From: Halorubrum sp. GN11_10-6_MGM | GTDB lineage: Archaea; Halobacteriota; Halobacteria; Halobacteriales; Haloferacaceae | Assembly: GCF_005435165.1 (NCBI RefSeq) | Contig: NZ_SGUC01000017.1 | Location: 1 to 64,000, forward strand | Reading direction: 5' to 3' | DNA: 64,000 nucleotides | Shown: positions 7,983-15,507 of the stretch, one piece after another | Layout: the number at the start of each line of letters is the position of its first letter | Numbering within the stretch: position 1 is the first letter of the stretch | Made by a program: the position numbers and the translations under genes | Notes under the pieces: generated by a model | The model's input: only the letters and a program-made list of their open reading frames with translations | What the model was told of the DNA's origin: nothing | Databases searched by the model: none

Positions 7983-9158
7983 CTATAACAGGAGGAACGC
8001 GACACCGTACGCGAGCGCGAACGAGAGGCCGAACGACCCGGCCCACGCGCCGACCGTCGTGAGGATCTTTCCGGCGTCCACCGCGTCGCGCCCCCCGACC
8101 GCCGCGCCGCTGCCGATGATGGCGCTGACGACGATCTCGTTGAACGAGACGGGGACCCCGAGCAGCACCGCCAGCTGCGCGATCAGGAACGACGGGACGA
8201 GCGCGGAGATGGAGCGACGCGGCCCGAGCGAGGAGTAGTCCTGCGAGAGCGACTTGATCATCCGGGGCGCGCCGGTCCACGAGCCGACGAGCATGCCGAA
8301 CCCGCCGCCGACGAGGACGGCGGTCGTCGAGGCCATCCCCACCTCGTCGAGCAGCGGTAACAGGGGGCCGACCGCCAGCCCGACCTGACTCCCGCCCGCG
8401 GAGAACGCGACGAGCGACCCGAGCGAGAGCAGGACGCGCCGGAGCCCGCCCTGTTCGTCGCGGCGCACGTCCCACCGGACGACGGATGCGACGGCCAGCG
8501 CCGCGAGGCCCGTGATCGCGACCGCCGACGCGAGCCCGTCGACCGAGAGGGTCCGCTGCGCGAGTCCGCGGACGGTCCCCGGCGCGGGCCCCTCACCCAG
8601 AAAGCTGAACCGGACGTTCACGAGGACTGCGCCGACGAGCCCGGCGAGCGCCGCGACGGTGTACCGCTCGGGAACTCCGGGCCGCGGGAGGACCGAGGCG
8701 ATCCCGAACGCGATGCCGCCGCCGACGAACGGCGTCAGCAGCCAGACGGCGCCGATCTGCCCGTACTTCGACGGGACCGGCGTCCCCCCGAGCGCGAGGC
8801 CGACGCCGATGACGGCGCCGGTCACGGTGAACGCGGTCGCGATCGGGATCCCGGTGATGATGCCGACCGCCATCAGCCCCGCACCGAGGAGGAGTACGAG
8901 GATGACGCCGGCGACCGGGAGGCTGATCCCGCCGACGAGGCCGCTGCCGACGGCTTCCGAGACGTTGCCACCTTGGGTGACGGCGCCGGCGAAGCCGAAG
9001 ACGCCGACCAGGAGCGCGGCCCGCATCGTCCCGATGGCGTTCGCGCCGACCGCGGGGGCGAACGGCGTCGCGCCGCTCGACCCGGCGCCGATCACCCACG
9101 CCATGAACAGGCTGGCGAGCGCTGCGCCGACGAAGAGCGCGATAAGAGCGGGGTCCAT
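7983..9158 (-). CDS. PiT-family anion permease (phosphate or, from context, sulfate/thiosulfate)
   Basis: A 391-residue membrane protein of the inorganic phosphate transporter family. The duplicated family signature is present: an N-terminal GANAIGT-type motif (AVGANAIGTMRAALLVGVFG) and the second-half counterpart near FLIAQLAVLLGVPVSFNEIV, with about ten helices. Classical PiT members import phosphate with sodium or protons, but CysP-type members import sulfate. Here it is the last gene of a unit with two YeeE proteins and a persulfide dioxygenase-like fusion, 12 bases after the preceding stop, so a sulfur oxyanion is the more likely cargo. That assignment is inference from neighbours; sequence alone supports only the family. 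Confidence 0.85.
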   Translation of the reverse strand: MDPALIALFVGAALASLFMAWVIGAGSSGATPFAPAVGANAIGTMRAALLVGVFGFAGAVTQGGNVSEAVGSGLVGGISLPVAGVILVLLLGAGLMAVGIITGIPIATAFTVTGAVIGVGLALGGTPVPSKYGQIGAVWLLTPFVGGGIAFGIASVLPRPGVPERYTVAALAGLVGAVLVNVRFSFLGEGPAPGTVRGLAQRTLSVDGLASAVAITGLAALAVASVVRWDVRRDEQGGLRRVLLSLGSLVAFSAGGSQVGLAVGPLLPLLDEVGMASTTAVLVGGGFGMLVGSWTGAPRMIKSLSQDYSSLGPRRSISALVPSFLIAQLAVLLGVPVSFNEIVVSAIIGSGAAVGGRDAVDAGKILTTVGAWAGSFGLSFALAYGVAFLLL

Positions 9159-9170
9159 CGTGCGGGCGTG

Positions 9171-9629
9171 TCAGTCCGCGCCCGCCGCGGCGGCGTCGCG
9201 GGTCTCGCTCCGGCTCCGCCAGTACCCCTGCGCGTACGCGCCGAGGAACATCCCGCCGAGCGCCCAGAGGATGGTGACGTTGCCGACCCCGAGGCTGGCG
9301 TACGCCGCCCCCGGACAGATGCCGGAGAGCCCCCAGCCGACGCCGAAGACGGCGCCGCCGACGAGGACGTTCCGGTCGAACGGCTTCAGCCGCCGCTCGT
9401 AGCGATCGCCCGTGAGGGGCGCGCCCTCCCGGAGCCGGGGCAGCAGGGCGAACGCGACCCCGGAGACGATCGCGGCCCCGAACATCACGAACGGGAGCCC
9501 CAAGTCGTCGAACTGGAGGAAGTTCAACACGACCTCCGGCCGCGCCATGTGGCTGAATCCGAGCCCGAACCCGAAGATCAGCCCGCCGACGAACACCAGG
9601 GGCTTGAACAGCGGGTGCCGACCGCTCAT
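9171..9629 (-). CDS. YeeE/YedE family protein, C-terminal-type half
   Basis: A 152-residue membrane protein of the YeeE/YedE sulfur transport family, whose members include the thiosulfate importer TsuA. It has four probable helices and the conserved cysteine loop GLSGICPGAAYASLG; such cysteines handle the thiosulfate sulfur in TsuA. Full-length YeeE proteins carry two such halves in one chain; here they are separate adjacent genes. I chose the ATG at 9629 because it overlaps the stop of the upstream half (ATGA, 9626-9629) and an extended start has no membrane character. It probably dimerises with the 9626-10183 product. Confidence 0.86.
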   Translation of the reverse strand: MSGRHPLFKPLVFVGGLIFGFGLGFSHMARPEVVLNFLQFDDLGLPFVMFGAAIVSGVAFALLPRLREGAPLTGDRYERRLKPFDRNVLVGGAVFGVGWGLSGICPGAAYASLGVGNVTILWALGGMFLGAYAQGYWRSRSETRDAAAAGAD

Positions 9630-10183
9630 GGACTCACCCCCAGCGCGGCGACGACCTGTGCGGTCCCGATCGCCACGGTCAGGAACGTCGCGACGCCGAC
9701 CAGCGACGTCTTCGACGCCGAGCCGACGCCGCAGACGCCGTGGCCGGACGTACACCCCTTCCCGATCCGGGTGCCGATACCGACCAGTATTCCGCCGAAG
9801 AACAGGCGCCACGGCTGGACGTCGGTCGCCCAGAGCGTCACGCCGGCGACCTCGTACAGGCGGCCGGTCGTCCCGGGCTCGTACAGCGAACTGGTGACTA
9901 CGCCCGACTGGAACGTCGCGGCGAACGCGAGTCCGCCGAGGACGATCCCGGCCGTGAACACGAGCCGCCAGTCGCGCGAGGCGACGTACCGCCGGAACCG
10001 CGGCTGGTCGGAGACGTACGACAGCGTCGACTCCAGGAACGTGCTCGCCCCGGCGGGGATGCCGGTACCGGCGTAGATGACGACGGTCCCGAGGCCGACG
10101 AGCAGTCCGCCGACGGCGTACCGGCCGATCCCGTTGGGGAACAGATCGGCGATCGCCTGAAGCAGTACTGGGTCAGCAACCAT
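9626..10183 (-). CDS. YeeE/YedE family protein, N-terminal-type half
   Basis: A 185-residue membrane protein pairing with the next gene to form a YeeE/YedE transporter for thiosulfate or related sulfur compounds. Several hydrophobic helices are evident, and the signature cysteine loop GKGCTSGHGVCG follows a glycine-rich helix (FFGGILVGIGTRIG). It begins 8 bases after the rhodanese-lactamase stop and overlaps the second YeeE gene by four bases, so all are one transcription unit. An insertion of charged residues (SYVSDQPRFRRYVASRDWR) separates its helices. Confidence 0.87.
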   Translation of the reverse strand: MVADPVLLQAIADLFPNGIGRYAVGGLLVGLGTVVIYAGTGIPAGASTFLESTLSYVSDQPRFRRYVASRDWRLVFTAGIVLGGLAFAATFQSGVVTSSLYEPGTTGRLYEVAGVTLWATDVQPWRLFFGGILVGIGTRIGKGCTSGHGVCGVGSASKTSLVGVATFLTVAIGTAQVVAALGVSP

Positions 10184-10191
10184 CGGCGTCG

Positions 10192-11385
10192 TCAGTCACC
10201 CGCGAGCGAGTCCTGGCTGGCGGCGCAGTTGTTCGGGCCGAGTTCGAGGGTGAACGCCTCCTCGTCGTCGACGGCCTCCTGGCCGAGGTTCGTCGCAATG
10301 ATGTCCTCGTAGTTGGCCGGGCGGGGGGGCATGTCCGAGAGGATCAGGTCGACGAACTCGTCTTCGGCCATCGTGAGCGCGTCCATCTCCCCGACGAGCT
10401 CGCCGACCGGCGCCGTGTAGGTGCCGTCGGCGGCGGGGTCGGCGGCGTCGCTGAAGTGCGCGCCGCCGATCAGGGTGTCGTCGGGCAGCGTCAGCACGCG
10501 CTCCTGAAGCGACTCGTACAGCATGCGCGCGGCGTCGGGGGCGCCGTCGTCGCCCTCTTCGAGGTCCGGGCGGGCGACGCTCTCGACGAACAGCCCGTCG
10601 CCGGTCGCGAGGAGGCTCTCGTCGACGAGGTAGGAGGTCATCCCGGTCGTGTGGCCGGGGGTGTAGACGGCCTCGATCGTCGCGTCGCCGACCGCGAACG
10701 CGTCGCCGTCGGCCGCCGTGGTCAGCTCGTCGGCGTAGGTGACGCCGCGGTCGACCGCGGCGTCGGGGATGACGCCTTCGACGCCCTCGGCGTCGAGGTC
10801 GCGCACGCCCGAGATGTGGTCGGCGTGGACGTGCGTGTCGATGGCGTACGTCAGCTCGACGCCGAGGTCGTCGGCGTCGTCGAGGTAGCGGTCGGTGAAG
10901 GCCCGAAGCGGGTCGATGATCGCGGCCTCGCCGTCGTCGTAGAGCAGGTAGCCGAGACAGCCCGAAGAGGGGCGCTGGTACTGGAGGAGCGTGCCGGCGC
11001 CGTCGTAGCGGTCGACCTCGACGGCCTCGTAGATGCTCGCCCAGCCGTTCATCCCGTCTTCGAGGTGGTCGACGTCGTAGCCGCGCTCCGCGAGCGTGCC
11101 CGCGACGTACTCGCTGGCGCCGCCCTTCGCGCAGAGGACGGTCACCTCGCGGTCGTCGGGGATCCGGTCGAGGACGTCGTCGTCGACGTCGTCTTCGAGG
11201 AACTCGAAGTACGGAACGTTGATCGACGTGACGTTCTCGCCGTCGATGCGCCACTCGTCGTAGTCCGACTGCATGCGCGCGTCGAGGATCGCGACGTCCT
11301 CGCCGGCGTCGATTCGATGTTTGAGCGAGTCCGGGTCGACGGAGTCGACGTCGACGTCCGGAGTCGGAAAGTCGTCGGCATTCAT
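10192..11385 (-). CDS. rhodanese-metallo-beta-lactamase fusion, probable persulfide dioxygenase/sulfurtransferase
   Basis: A 397-residue cytosolic enzyme. The rhodanese domain comes first (about residues 12-125) with active-site Cys85 in VLCAKGGAS. A metallo-beta-lactamase domain follows, with the metal site HVHADH at 185-190, His245 in GHTTG and Asp263 in ATGDGLF. This is the reverse of ETHE1-rhodanese fusions, which carry the lactamase first. ETHE1-type domains oxidise glutathione or protein persulfide to sulfite with iron and oxygen; the rhodanese domain would pass the sulfane sulfur. It heads the unit with two YeeE genes and the PiT gene. ATG at 11385 is preferred; an in-frame GTG three codons earlier is the alternative. 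A+T-rich elements at about 11420-11440 are the likely promoter. Confidence 0.88.
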   Translation of the reverse strand: MNADDFPTPDVDVDSVDPDSLKHRIDAGEDVAILDARMQSDYDEWRIDGENVTSINVPYFEFLEDDVDDDVLDRIPDDREVTVLCAKGGASEYVAGTLAERGYDVDHLEDGMNGWASIYEAVEVDRYDGAGTLLQYQRPSSGCLGYLLYDDGEAAIIDPLRAFTDRYLDDADDLGVELTYAIDTHVHADHISGVRDLDAEGVEGVIPDAAVDRGVTYADELTTAADGDAFAVGDATIEAVYTPGHTTGMTSYLVDESLLATGDGLFVESVARPDLEEGDDGAPDAARMLYESLQERVLTLPDDTLIGGAHFSDAADPAADGTYTAPVGELVGEMDALTMAEDEFVDLILSDMPPRPANYEDIIATNLGQEAVDDEEAFTLELGPNNCAASQDSLAGD

Positions 11386-11633
11386 GTTTCGCACTCGGTT
11401 GTACCGGGTCGACGCACAAAAGTATTTTCATAGTATTTCCTTTTCTAAGCAATACTACTACCCGGTCAAACCGTCAGAAAACCTTCTACTGCCTTCTGGT
11501 GCGGTTTGTAAACCGCCTAAACCGGTTTTACCTTATACAGTAGTTGGCGCTCTTCACAAGAATCGACAATCTTTTACTGTACCAGGGGGTATTGTGCGCT
11601 AGCTCCAATACAGACGACCGGAGCAGATATCCC
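11386..11633. promoter_or_regulatory. divergent promoter region between two sulfur units
   Basis: This 248-base gap separates the minus-strand rhodanese-lactamase unit from the plus-strand TusA-DsrE unit. It is unusually A+T-rich. Minus-strand TATA-like runs lie near 11420-11440 (AAATACTATGAAAATACT), and plus-strand candidates are CTTATACAG near 11531 and CTTTTACTG near 11573. GTTTGTAAACCGCCTAAACC at about 11506-11525 is a loosely repeated AAACCG motif. Shared regulation of both units is plausible but no operator is proven. Confidence 0.5.
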
Positions 11634-11879
11634 ATGAGTGCCGAATTCGACATCGCGGAGACGCTCGACGTGAAAGGCGCATCGTGCCCCATGCCAGTGG
11701 TGAAGACGAAGTCCGCTATCGACGGCCTCGACGCGGGCGAGGTCCTCGAAGTGCTGGCGACCGACCCCGGAAGCATGAGCGATATCGAGGGCTGGGCCGC
11801 CGGCACCGAGGGCGTCGAGCTCGTCGACCAGACGGAGGGCGACGACGTGTACAAACACTACGTCCGCAAGACGGAGTAA
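11634..11879 (+). CDS. tusA: TusA family sulfur carrier protein
   Basis: An 81-residue protein of the TusA/SirA fold that carries sulfane sulfur as a persulfide on one cysteine. The family motif CPMP follows a beta strand, with Cys18 as the persulfide site, and the helix VVKTKSAIDGL and strand EVLEVLATDPGS match the family. The frame is open for 30 more codons upstream, but the ATG at 11634 places the motif at the usual distance from the N-terminus. The DsrE-like gene starts 2 bases after the stop. It probably accepts sulfur from the flavoprotein or rhodanese and hands it to DsrE. Confidence 0.92.
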   Translation: MSAEFDIAETLDVKGASCPMPVVKTKSAIDGLDAGEVLEVLATDPGSMSDIEGWAAGTEGVELVDQTEGDDVYKHYVRKTE

Positions 11880-11881
11880 CG

Positions 11882-12466
11882 ATGAGCACGGACACGCCCG
11901 ACGCGTCGGCCGAGGACGCGTCGACCGACGACGCACCCTCGCGCGCGGAGCTGGCCGCGCGCGTCGACGAGCTCGAGGAGGCGCTCGCGGAGGCCACCGA
12001 CGACGGGGACAAGAAGATGAGCATCATCGCCACGAAGGGGACGCTGGACATGGCGTACCCGCCGCTCATCCTCGCGAGCACCGCGGCCGCGTTCGGCTAC
12101 GACGTGACCGTCTTCCACACGTTCTGGGGGCTCGACATCCTCCACGAGGAGCGCTCGAAGAGCCTCAAGCTCAGCTCCGTCGGCAACCCCAACATGCCCG
12201 TTCCGAACGCCGTCGCCGCGCTCCCCGGGATGGACCGCGTGACGACGAAGATGATGGAAAAGCGGATCGCGGACAACGACACCGCCACGATCGAGGAGCT
12301 CCTCGAGACGAGCCTCGACATGGGCGTGGAGTTCCAGGCCTGTCAGATGACCATCGACCTGATGGGATACGACGAGGCCGACTTCTACGACGGCGTCACC
12401 ACGGGCGTCGGCGCCGCGACCGCCCTCCAAGACATGGCCGACGCCGACATCCAACTGCTCGTCTGA
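11882..12466 (+). CDS. DsrE2-like sulfurtransferase (DsrE/DsrF/DsrH family)
   Basis: A 194-residue protein of the DsrE family, resembling the DsrE2 branch that receives persulfide sulfur from TusA. An acidic N-terminus of about 20 residues and a short coiled coil (ELAARVDELEEALAEA) precede the alpha/beta core that begins KKMSIIATKGTLDMAYPPL. Cys154 in FQACQMTIDLMG occupies the active cysteine position. DsrE2 proteins elsewhere often carry a membrane hairpin; the stretch around LILASTAAAFG is only mildly hydrophobic, so this one may be soluble or peripheral. It forms a two-gene unit with tusA and converges on the DUF1641 gene. Confidence 0.88.
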   Translation: MSTDTPDASAEDASTDDAPSRAELAARVDELEEALAEATDDGDKKMSIIATKGTLDMAYPPLILASTAAAFGYDVTVFHTFWGLDILHEERSKSLKLSSVGNPNMPVPNAVAALPGMDRVTTKMMEKRIADNDTATIEELLETSLDMGVEFQACQMTIDLMGYDEADFYDGVTTGVGAATALQDMADADIQLLV

Positions 12467-12515
12467 CCACCGCCGACCGTCCCCCGGTTCCGATTCTCGA
12501 ACGACTGTTCCGCCG

Positions 12516-13169
12516 TTATCGCGACTCCGCAGCGGTGCCCTCGCGGTCGGCGCGCTCGCGACCGATCGCGCCCGCCACCGCCAGCAGGTAGCCCAGCCCG
12601 TACTGGACCTCCGGATCGCGCACGCCGCGGAGCAGTCCGACGGCACCGACCCGCTCGGGCGGCTCGCGCTCCGCCTCGCCGACGCCCGCGAGCAGCGTCT
12701 CGACGCCGTCGCGGGTGTCGTCGTCGGCCGCGGTCTGCGCCACCTCACCGAGCGCGGCGCCGGTGCCGGCCAGCGACCGCACCATCTCGTCGTCGAGGGC
12801 CGCGGTCGCCAGCGAACCGACCTCGGCGATCTCGGCCAACTCGTCGAGGGTGCCGCTCCGCTGGAGTTCCAGCAGCGTGTCGAGCGCCGCCCGAAGGTCG
12901 TCGCCGTTCTCGCCGACGGCCTCGGCCAGCGCTACGGTCTCGTCGGTGGCGAGGCCGTCGGCGGACTCCGCGAGCGTCGACCCCGTGGCCGAGAGCTCGC
13001 GGACCATCTCGTCGTCGAGCGCGCCCTCGCCCAATGAGAGCACGTCCAGCAGCTCGTTGACCGCGTCGAGCCGCTCCACGAACGCGGCGACCGCCTCCGG
13101 GTTCTCCGCGATCGCCGCTTCGAGGTCTGTCGGCTCGGCGGCGTCCGTCTGGGCGTCCGTCTCGGACAT
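12516..13169 (-). CDS. DUF1641 domain protein with internal duplication
   Basis: A 217-residue acidic helical protein of the DUF1641 family, often encoded beside sulfide:quinone-type flavoproteins, DsrE and TusA in archaea and Firmicutes. An internal repeat is visible: GALDDEMVRELSATG near residue 50 and AALDDEMVRSLAGTG near residue 125. The C-terminus ends with the family segment VGAVGLLRGVRDPEVQYGLG followed by a small hydrophobic stretch. It starts 2 bases after the flavoprotein stop, so it is the last gene of a TusA-flavoprotein-DUF1641 unit. It may be a partner or scaffold for the flavoprotein; the biochemical role is unknown. Confidence 0.85.
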   Translation of the reverse strand: MSETDAQTDAAEPTDLEAAIAENPEAVAAFVERLDAVNELLDVLSLGEGALDDEMVRELSATGSTLAESADGLATDETVALAEAVGENGDDLRAALDTLLELQRSGTLDELAEIAEVGSLATAALDDEMVRSLAGTGAALGEVAQTAADDDTRDGVETLLAGVGEAEREPPERVGAVGLLRGVRDPEVQYGLGYLLAVAGAIGRERADREGTAAESR

Positions 13170-13171
13170 GG

Positions 13172-14317
13172 TCAGAGCAACCCTCGCGCGGTGAGCCAGT
13201 ACGACTCGTTGTACGCCAGCTTCGACCAGTGGAGCTTCTCCGAGGGGGGCGCGGGCGACGGCGGGCGCTCGTAGTCGAACTCGACGAACGAGGCCGCGTC
13301 CATCCCCGTCTCGATGAAACACAGCGTCTTGCCGTCGTACGTCGCCGTGGCCGGGCGGCCGCGGACCTCGCTCGCGAGCCGCTGTCCGACCACGCCGGCT
13401 TGGTAGTGCGCCACGCTGCCCGCGTTCGGGACGCCGGTGTCGGCGGTGTCGCCGAGCGCGTAGACGTTCTCCGCGTTCTCGGCCTCCAGCGTGTGCTTGT
13501 CGACGTCGACCCAGCCGTCGTCGCCGAGCCCGGCCGCCTCGATCAGGTCGATGCCGCCGTGGGGCGGGATCGCCACGAGGAGGTCGTAGTCGAGCTCGGT
13601 CCCCTCCATCGACGCGAGCGTCTCCGCGTCGGGGTCGACCGACTCGGCGTTGAAGAACGTCTCCACCTCGATATCCCGCTCCTCCATGATGGGCCGGGCC
13701 CACTCGGCGATGTGGGGGTTCCCGTGGACGCGCTGGATCGGGTAGGTGTAGGTGACCTCGACGTCGTCGCGCAGGCCGCGCTCGCGGAACCAGTCGTCGG
13801 CCATGAAGACGAACTCCAGCGGCGCGGCCGGACACATGTGCGGCGTCCCGATCACGCTCAACACGAACTCGCCCTCGGTGAACGACAGCAGCTCGTCGCG
13901 GAGGGCGGTCGCGCCCGACTCGCTGTAGTAGTCGTGCCCGCCCGCCGCGAGACCGGGAATCCGTTCGGGTTCCAGCGTCGACCCGGTCGCCAACACGAGG
14001 CGGTCGTACTCCATTGGCGGCCCGTCGCCGTCGAACCGGAGCCGCTGCGACTCGGTGTCGACCTCGGTCACTCGGTCGATCCGGAGGTCGACCGCGTCGT
14101 CGATCAGTTCGTCGAGCGCGCGGCGACCGTCCGCCGGCTCTCGCTGGCCGAACGGCACGTACAGCCACACCGGCTTGTACACGTGCTCGGGGTCGTCGTT
14201 GATCAGGGTGACCTCGACGTCGCCGGCGTCGAGTTCGGGTTCGAGCCGGTCGGCGAGGTCGTTGGCGAGCACCGACCCGCCGGTCCCGCCCCCCACGATG
14301 ACGACGCGCTCGGTCAT
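13172..14317 (-). CDS. sulfide:quinone oxidoreductase-type FAD flavoprotein
   Basis: A 381-residue two-dinucleotide-binding flavoprotein related to sulfide:quinone oxidoreductase and type II NADH dehydrogenase. It has GGGTGGSVLAND at the N-terminus for FAD, LVLATGS near 108, and the second FAD motif NVYALGDTAD near 284. Cys162 (PHMCPAAP) and Cys333 (TLCFIETG) match the two cysteines of the SQR redox site; a third canonical cysteine is missing, as in some SQR subtypes. The C-terminal WSKLAYNESYW segment is typical of quinone-reducing, membrane-associated members. It overlaps the upstream tusA stop (ATGA). It would oxidise sulfide to persulfide and reduce menaquinone; substrate is inferred. Confidence 0.88.
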   Translation of the reverse strand: MTERVVIVGGGTGGSVLANDLADRLEPELDAGDVEVTLINDDPEHVYKPVWLYVPFGQREPADGRRALDELIDDAVDLRIDRVTEVDTESQRLRFDGDGPPMEYDRLVLATGSTLEPERIPGLAAGGHDYYSESGATALRDELLSFTEGEFVLSVIGTPHMCPAAPLEFVFMADDWFRERGLRDDVEVTYTYPIQRVHGNPHIAEWARPIMEERDIEVETFFNAESVDPDAETLASMEGTELDYDLLVAIPPHGGIDLIEAAGLGDDGWVDVDKHTLEAENAENVYALGDTADTGVPNAGSVAHYQAGVVGQRLASEVRGRPATATYDGKTLCFIETGMDAASFVEFDYERPPSPAPPSEKLHWSKLAYNESYWLTARGLL

Positions 14318-14568
14318 GCTTTCTCCACGTAGAACGCGCTGTGGTCGTCGAGCTCCTCGACGGCGAGCAGCTCGTTGCCGGCCTCCTCGGCCCACTCGGG
14401 GACGTCGGTGAGCGACCCGTCGCTGTCGCTCAGCAGTCGGACGACGTCACCCGAGTCGGCGCTCCGAATCGCGCCGATGAGGTCCATCAGCGGGCCGGGA
14501 CACGCCGCGCCCCTGGCGTCGACGGTGTCGTCGGGCTCGATGTCGGTTGCGGGTTCGGTGTCGGTCAT
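14314..14568 (-). CDS. tusA: TusA family sulfur carrier protein (second copy)
   Basis: An 84-residue TusA-like protein with the motif CPGP, Cys23 being the persulfide site, followed by the helix LMDLIGAIRSA. It differs clearly in sequence from the TusA at 11634-11879, so the copies are not a recent duplication and may serve different partners. It leads the unit with the SQR-type flavoprotein (4-base overlap) and DUF1641 gene, suggesting it takes persulfide directly from the flavoprotein. The ATG at 14568 is preceded by A+T-rich candidates for a promoter at 14600-14640. Confidence 0.92.
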   Translation of the reverse strand: MTDTEPATDIEPDDTVDARGAACPGPLMDLIGAIRSADSGDVVRLLSDSDGSLTDVPEWAEEAGNELLAVEELDDHSAFYVEKA

Positions 14569-14685
14569 GGCTGTCTCACACGCGGTGGTTACCGACGCGC
14601 GGTATTAGTCTTGTGCGTATATTCCACTATTCTGAAAATACTGATGCCCGCCGACCCACCGACGGCCGCGGCGGCGGTCGCGCGG

Positions 14686-15279
14686 CTACCGTTCGAACAC
14701 GAGCGCGTAGTGGTACGGCGGCAGATCGACGCGCCCGTTCAACTCGAACGGCGCGGCGCGACTCACGGCGCCTTCGGTTTCCTCGGGACCCATCCGAAGA
14801 TCCGTGGGCGGTCCCCGGGATTCGTTCCCGACTGTCGTCGCCTCGCGCGGGCGGTCGTGCCAGTTGACGACGATCAGGCGCCCGCCGGGTTCGACCGCTT
14901 CGAACGCCTCCTCGACGAACCCGGACCGGTCGTCGACGCCGTGGAAGGTGTTCGCCACGACGAGCGCGTCGACCCGCTCCGGGAGCAGATCGGTCAGGTC
15001 CCGGGCGTCGCCGCGGACCGGAACGACGTTCTCGATCGCCTGTCGCTCGGCGAGCGATTCGAGCTCGTCGAGCAGCGCCGCGTCCAGGTCGACCGCGTAC
15101 ACCGGTGCGGGCTCGACGATCCGGGCGGCGGGGAGCGCGAAGTAGCCGCTCCCGCAGCCGACCTCGGCGACCGACCGACCGGCCCCGATACCGAGGTCTC
15201 GGAGCGTCGCGCCCGGCGTCGGCCAGAGCTTTCCCCACCAGTCCCAGTCGGGCTGGCCGGTGTTCCGAAAGCGCTCCAT
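14686..15279 (-). CDS. class I SAM-dependent methyltransferase
   Basis: A 197-residue methyltransferase with the Rossmann motif I VAEVGCGSGYFALP, the acidic motif II AVDLDAALLDE, an intermediate VRGDARDL and a motif near DALVVANTFHGV. It starts MERFRNTGQPDWDWWG. The substrate cannot be read from the sequence; the fold is shared by UbiE-like, arsenite and small-thiol methyltransferases. It lies just upstream of the SQR unit on the same strand, with 117 bases between, so a link with sulfur compounds (for example thiol methylation) is possible but unproven. Its promoter is probably around 15400-15430, giving a leader of about 100 bases. Confidence 0.8.
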   Translation of the reverse strand: MERFRNTGQPDWDWWGKLWPTPGATLRDLGIGAGRSVAEVGCGSGYFALPAARIVEPAPVYAVDLDAALLDELESLAERQAIENVVPVRGDARDLTDLLPERVDALVVANTFHGVDDRSGFVEEAFEAVEPGGRLIVVNWHDRPREATTVGNESRGPPTDLRMGPEETEGAVSRAAPFELNGRVDLPPYHYALVFER

Positions 15280-15507
15280 CGTCAGCGCGAGCCGGCCGCG
15301 TCGGCCGTGTCGGCGTCAGACGGGCGGTGCGAGGGGGAGCGTCGGTCGCCTCCGACGACCGCGGACCCGCGCTCGTCGCCCGCGCGGGACCGTCCGCTCG
15401 CCGCATTAGTATTGTACTTCATACCCACTAATGGAACAGTCCGGTATCTAAGTCTTTCCTCCCCGCTTCGGCTCTCCGGCGAGCGCGCCCTCCCGCTCGC
15501 CTGCGGA
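15280..15507. other. gap with a candidate promoter for the methyltransferase
   Basis: No gene is visible in this 228-base gap. At 15404-15436 an A+T-rich stretch contains ATTAGT and ACTAAT as inverted arms about 19 bases apart, with AGTATTGT at 15408-15415 in between. On the minus strand TACAATACTA could be a TATA element. This is a possible operator-promoter, weakly supported. Confidence 0.35.

Noticed and set aside
11500-11525. CCTAAACC near the sulfur promoters as a third DtxR-type operator
   Set aside because: Only one half-site is present and the other arm does not match TTTAGG; it is not a palindrome of the required form.
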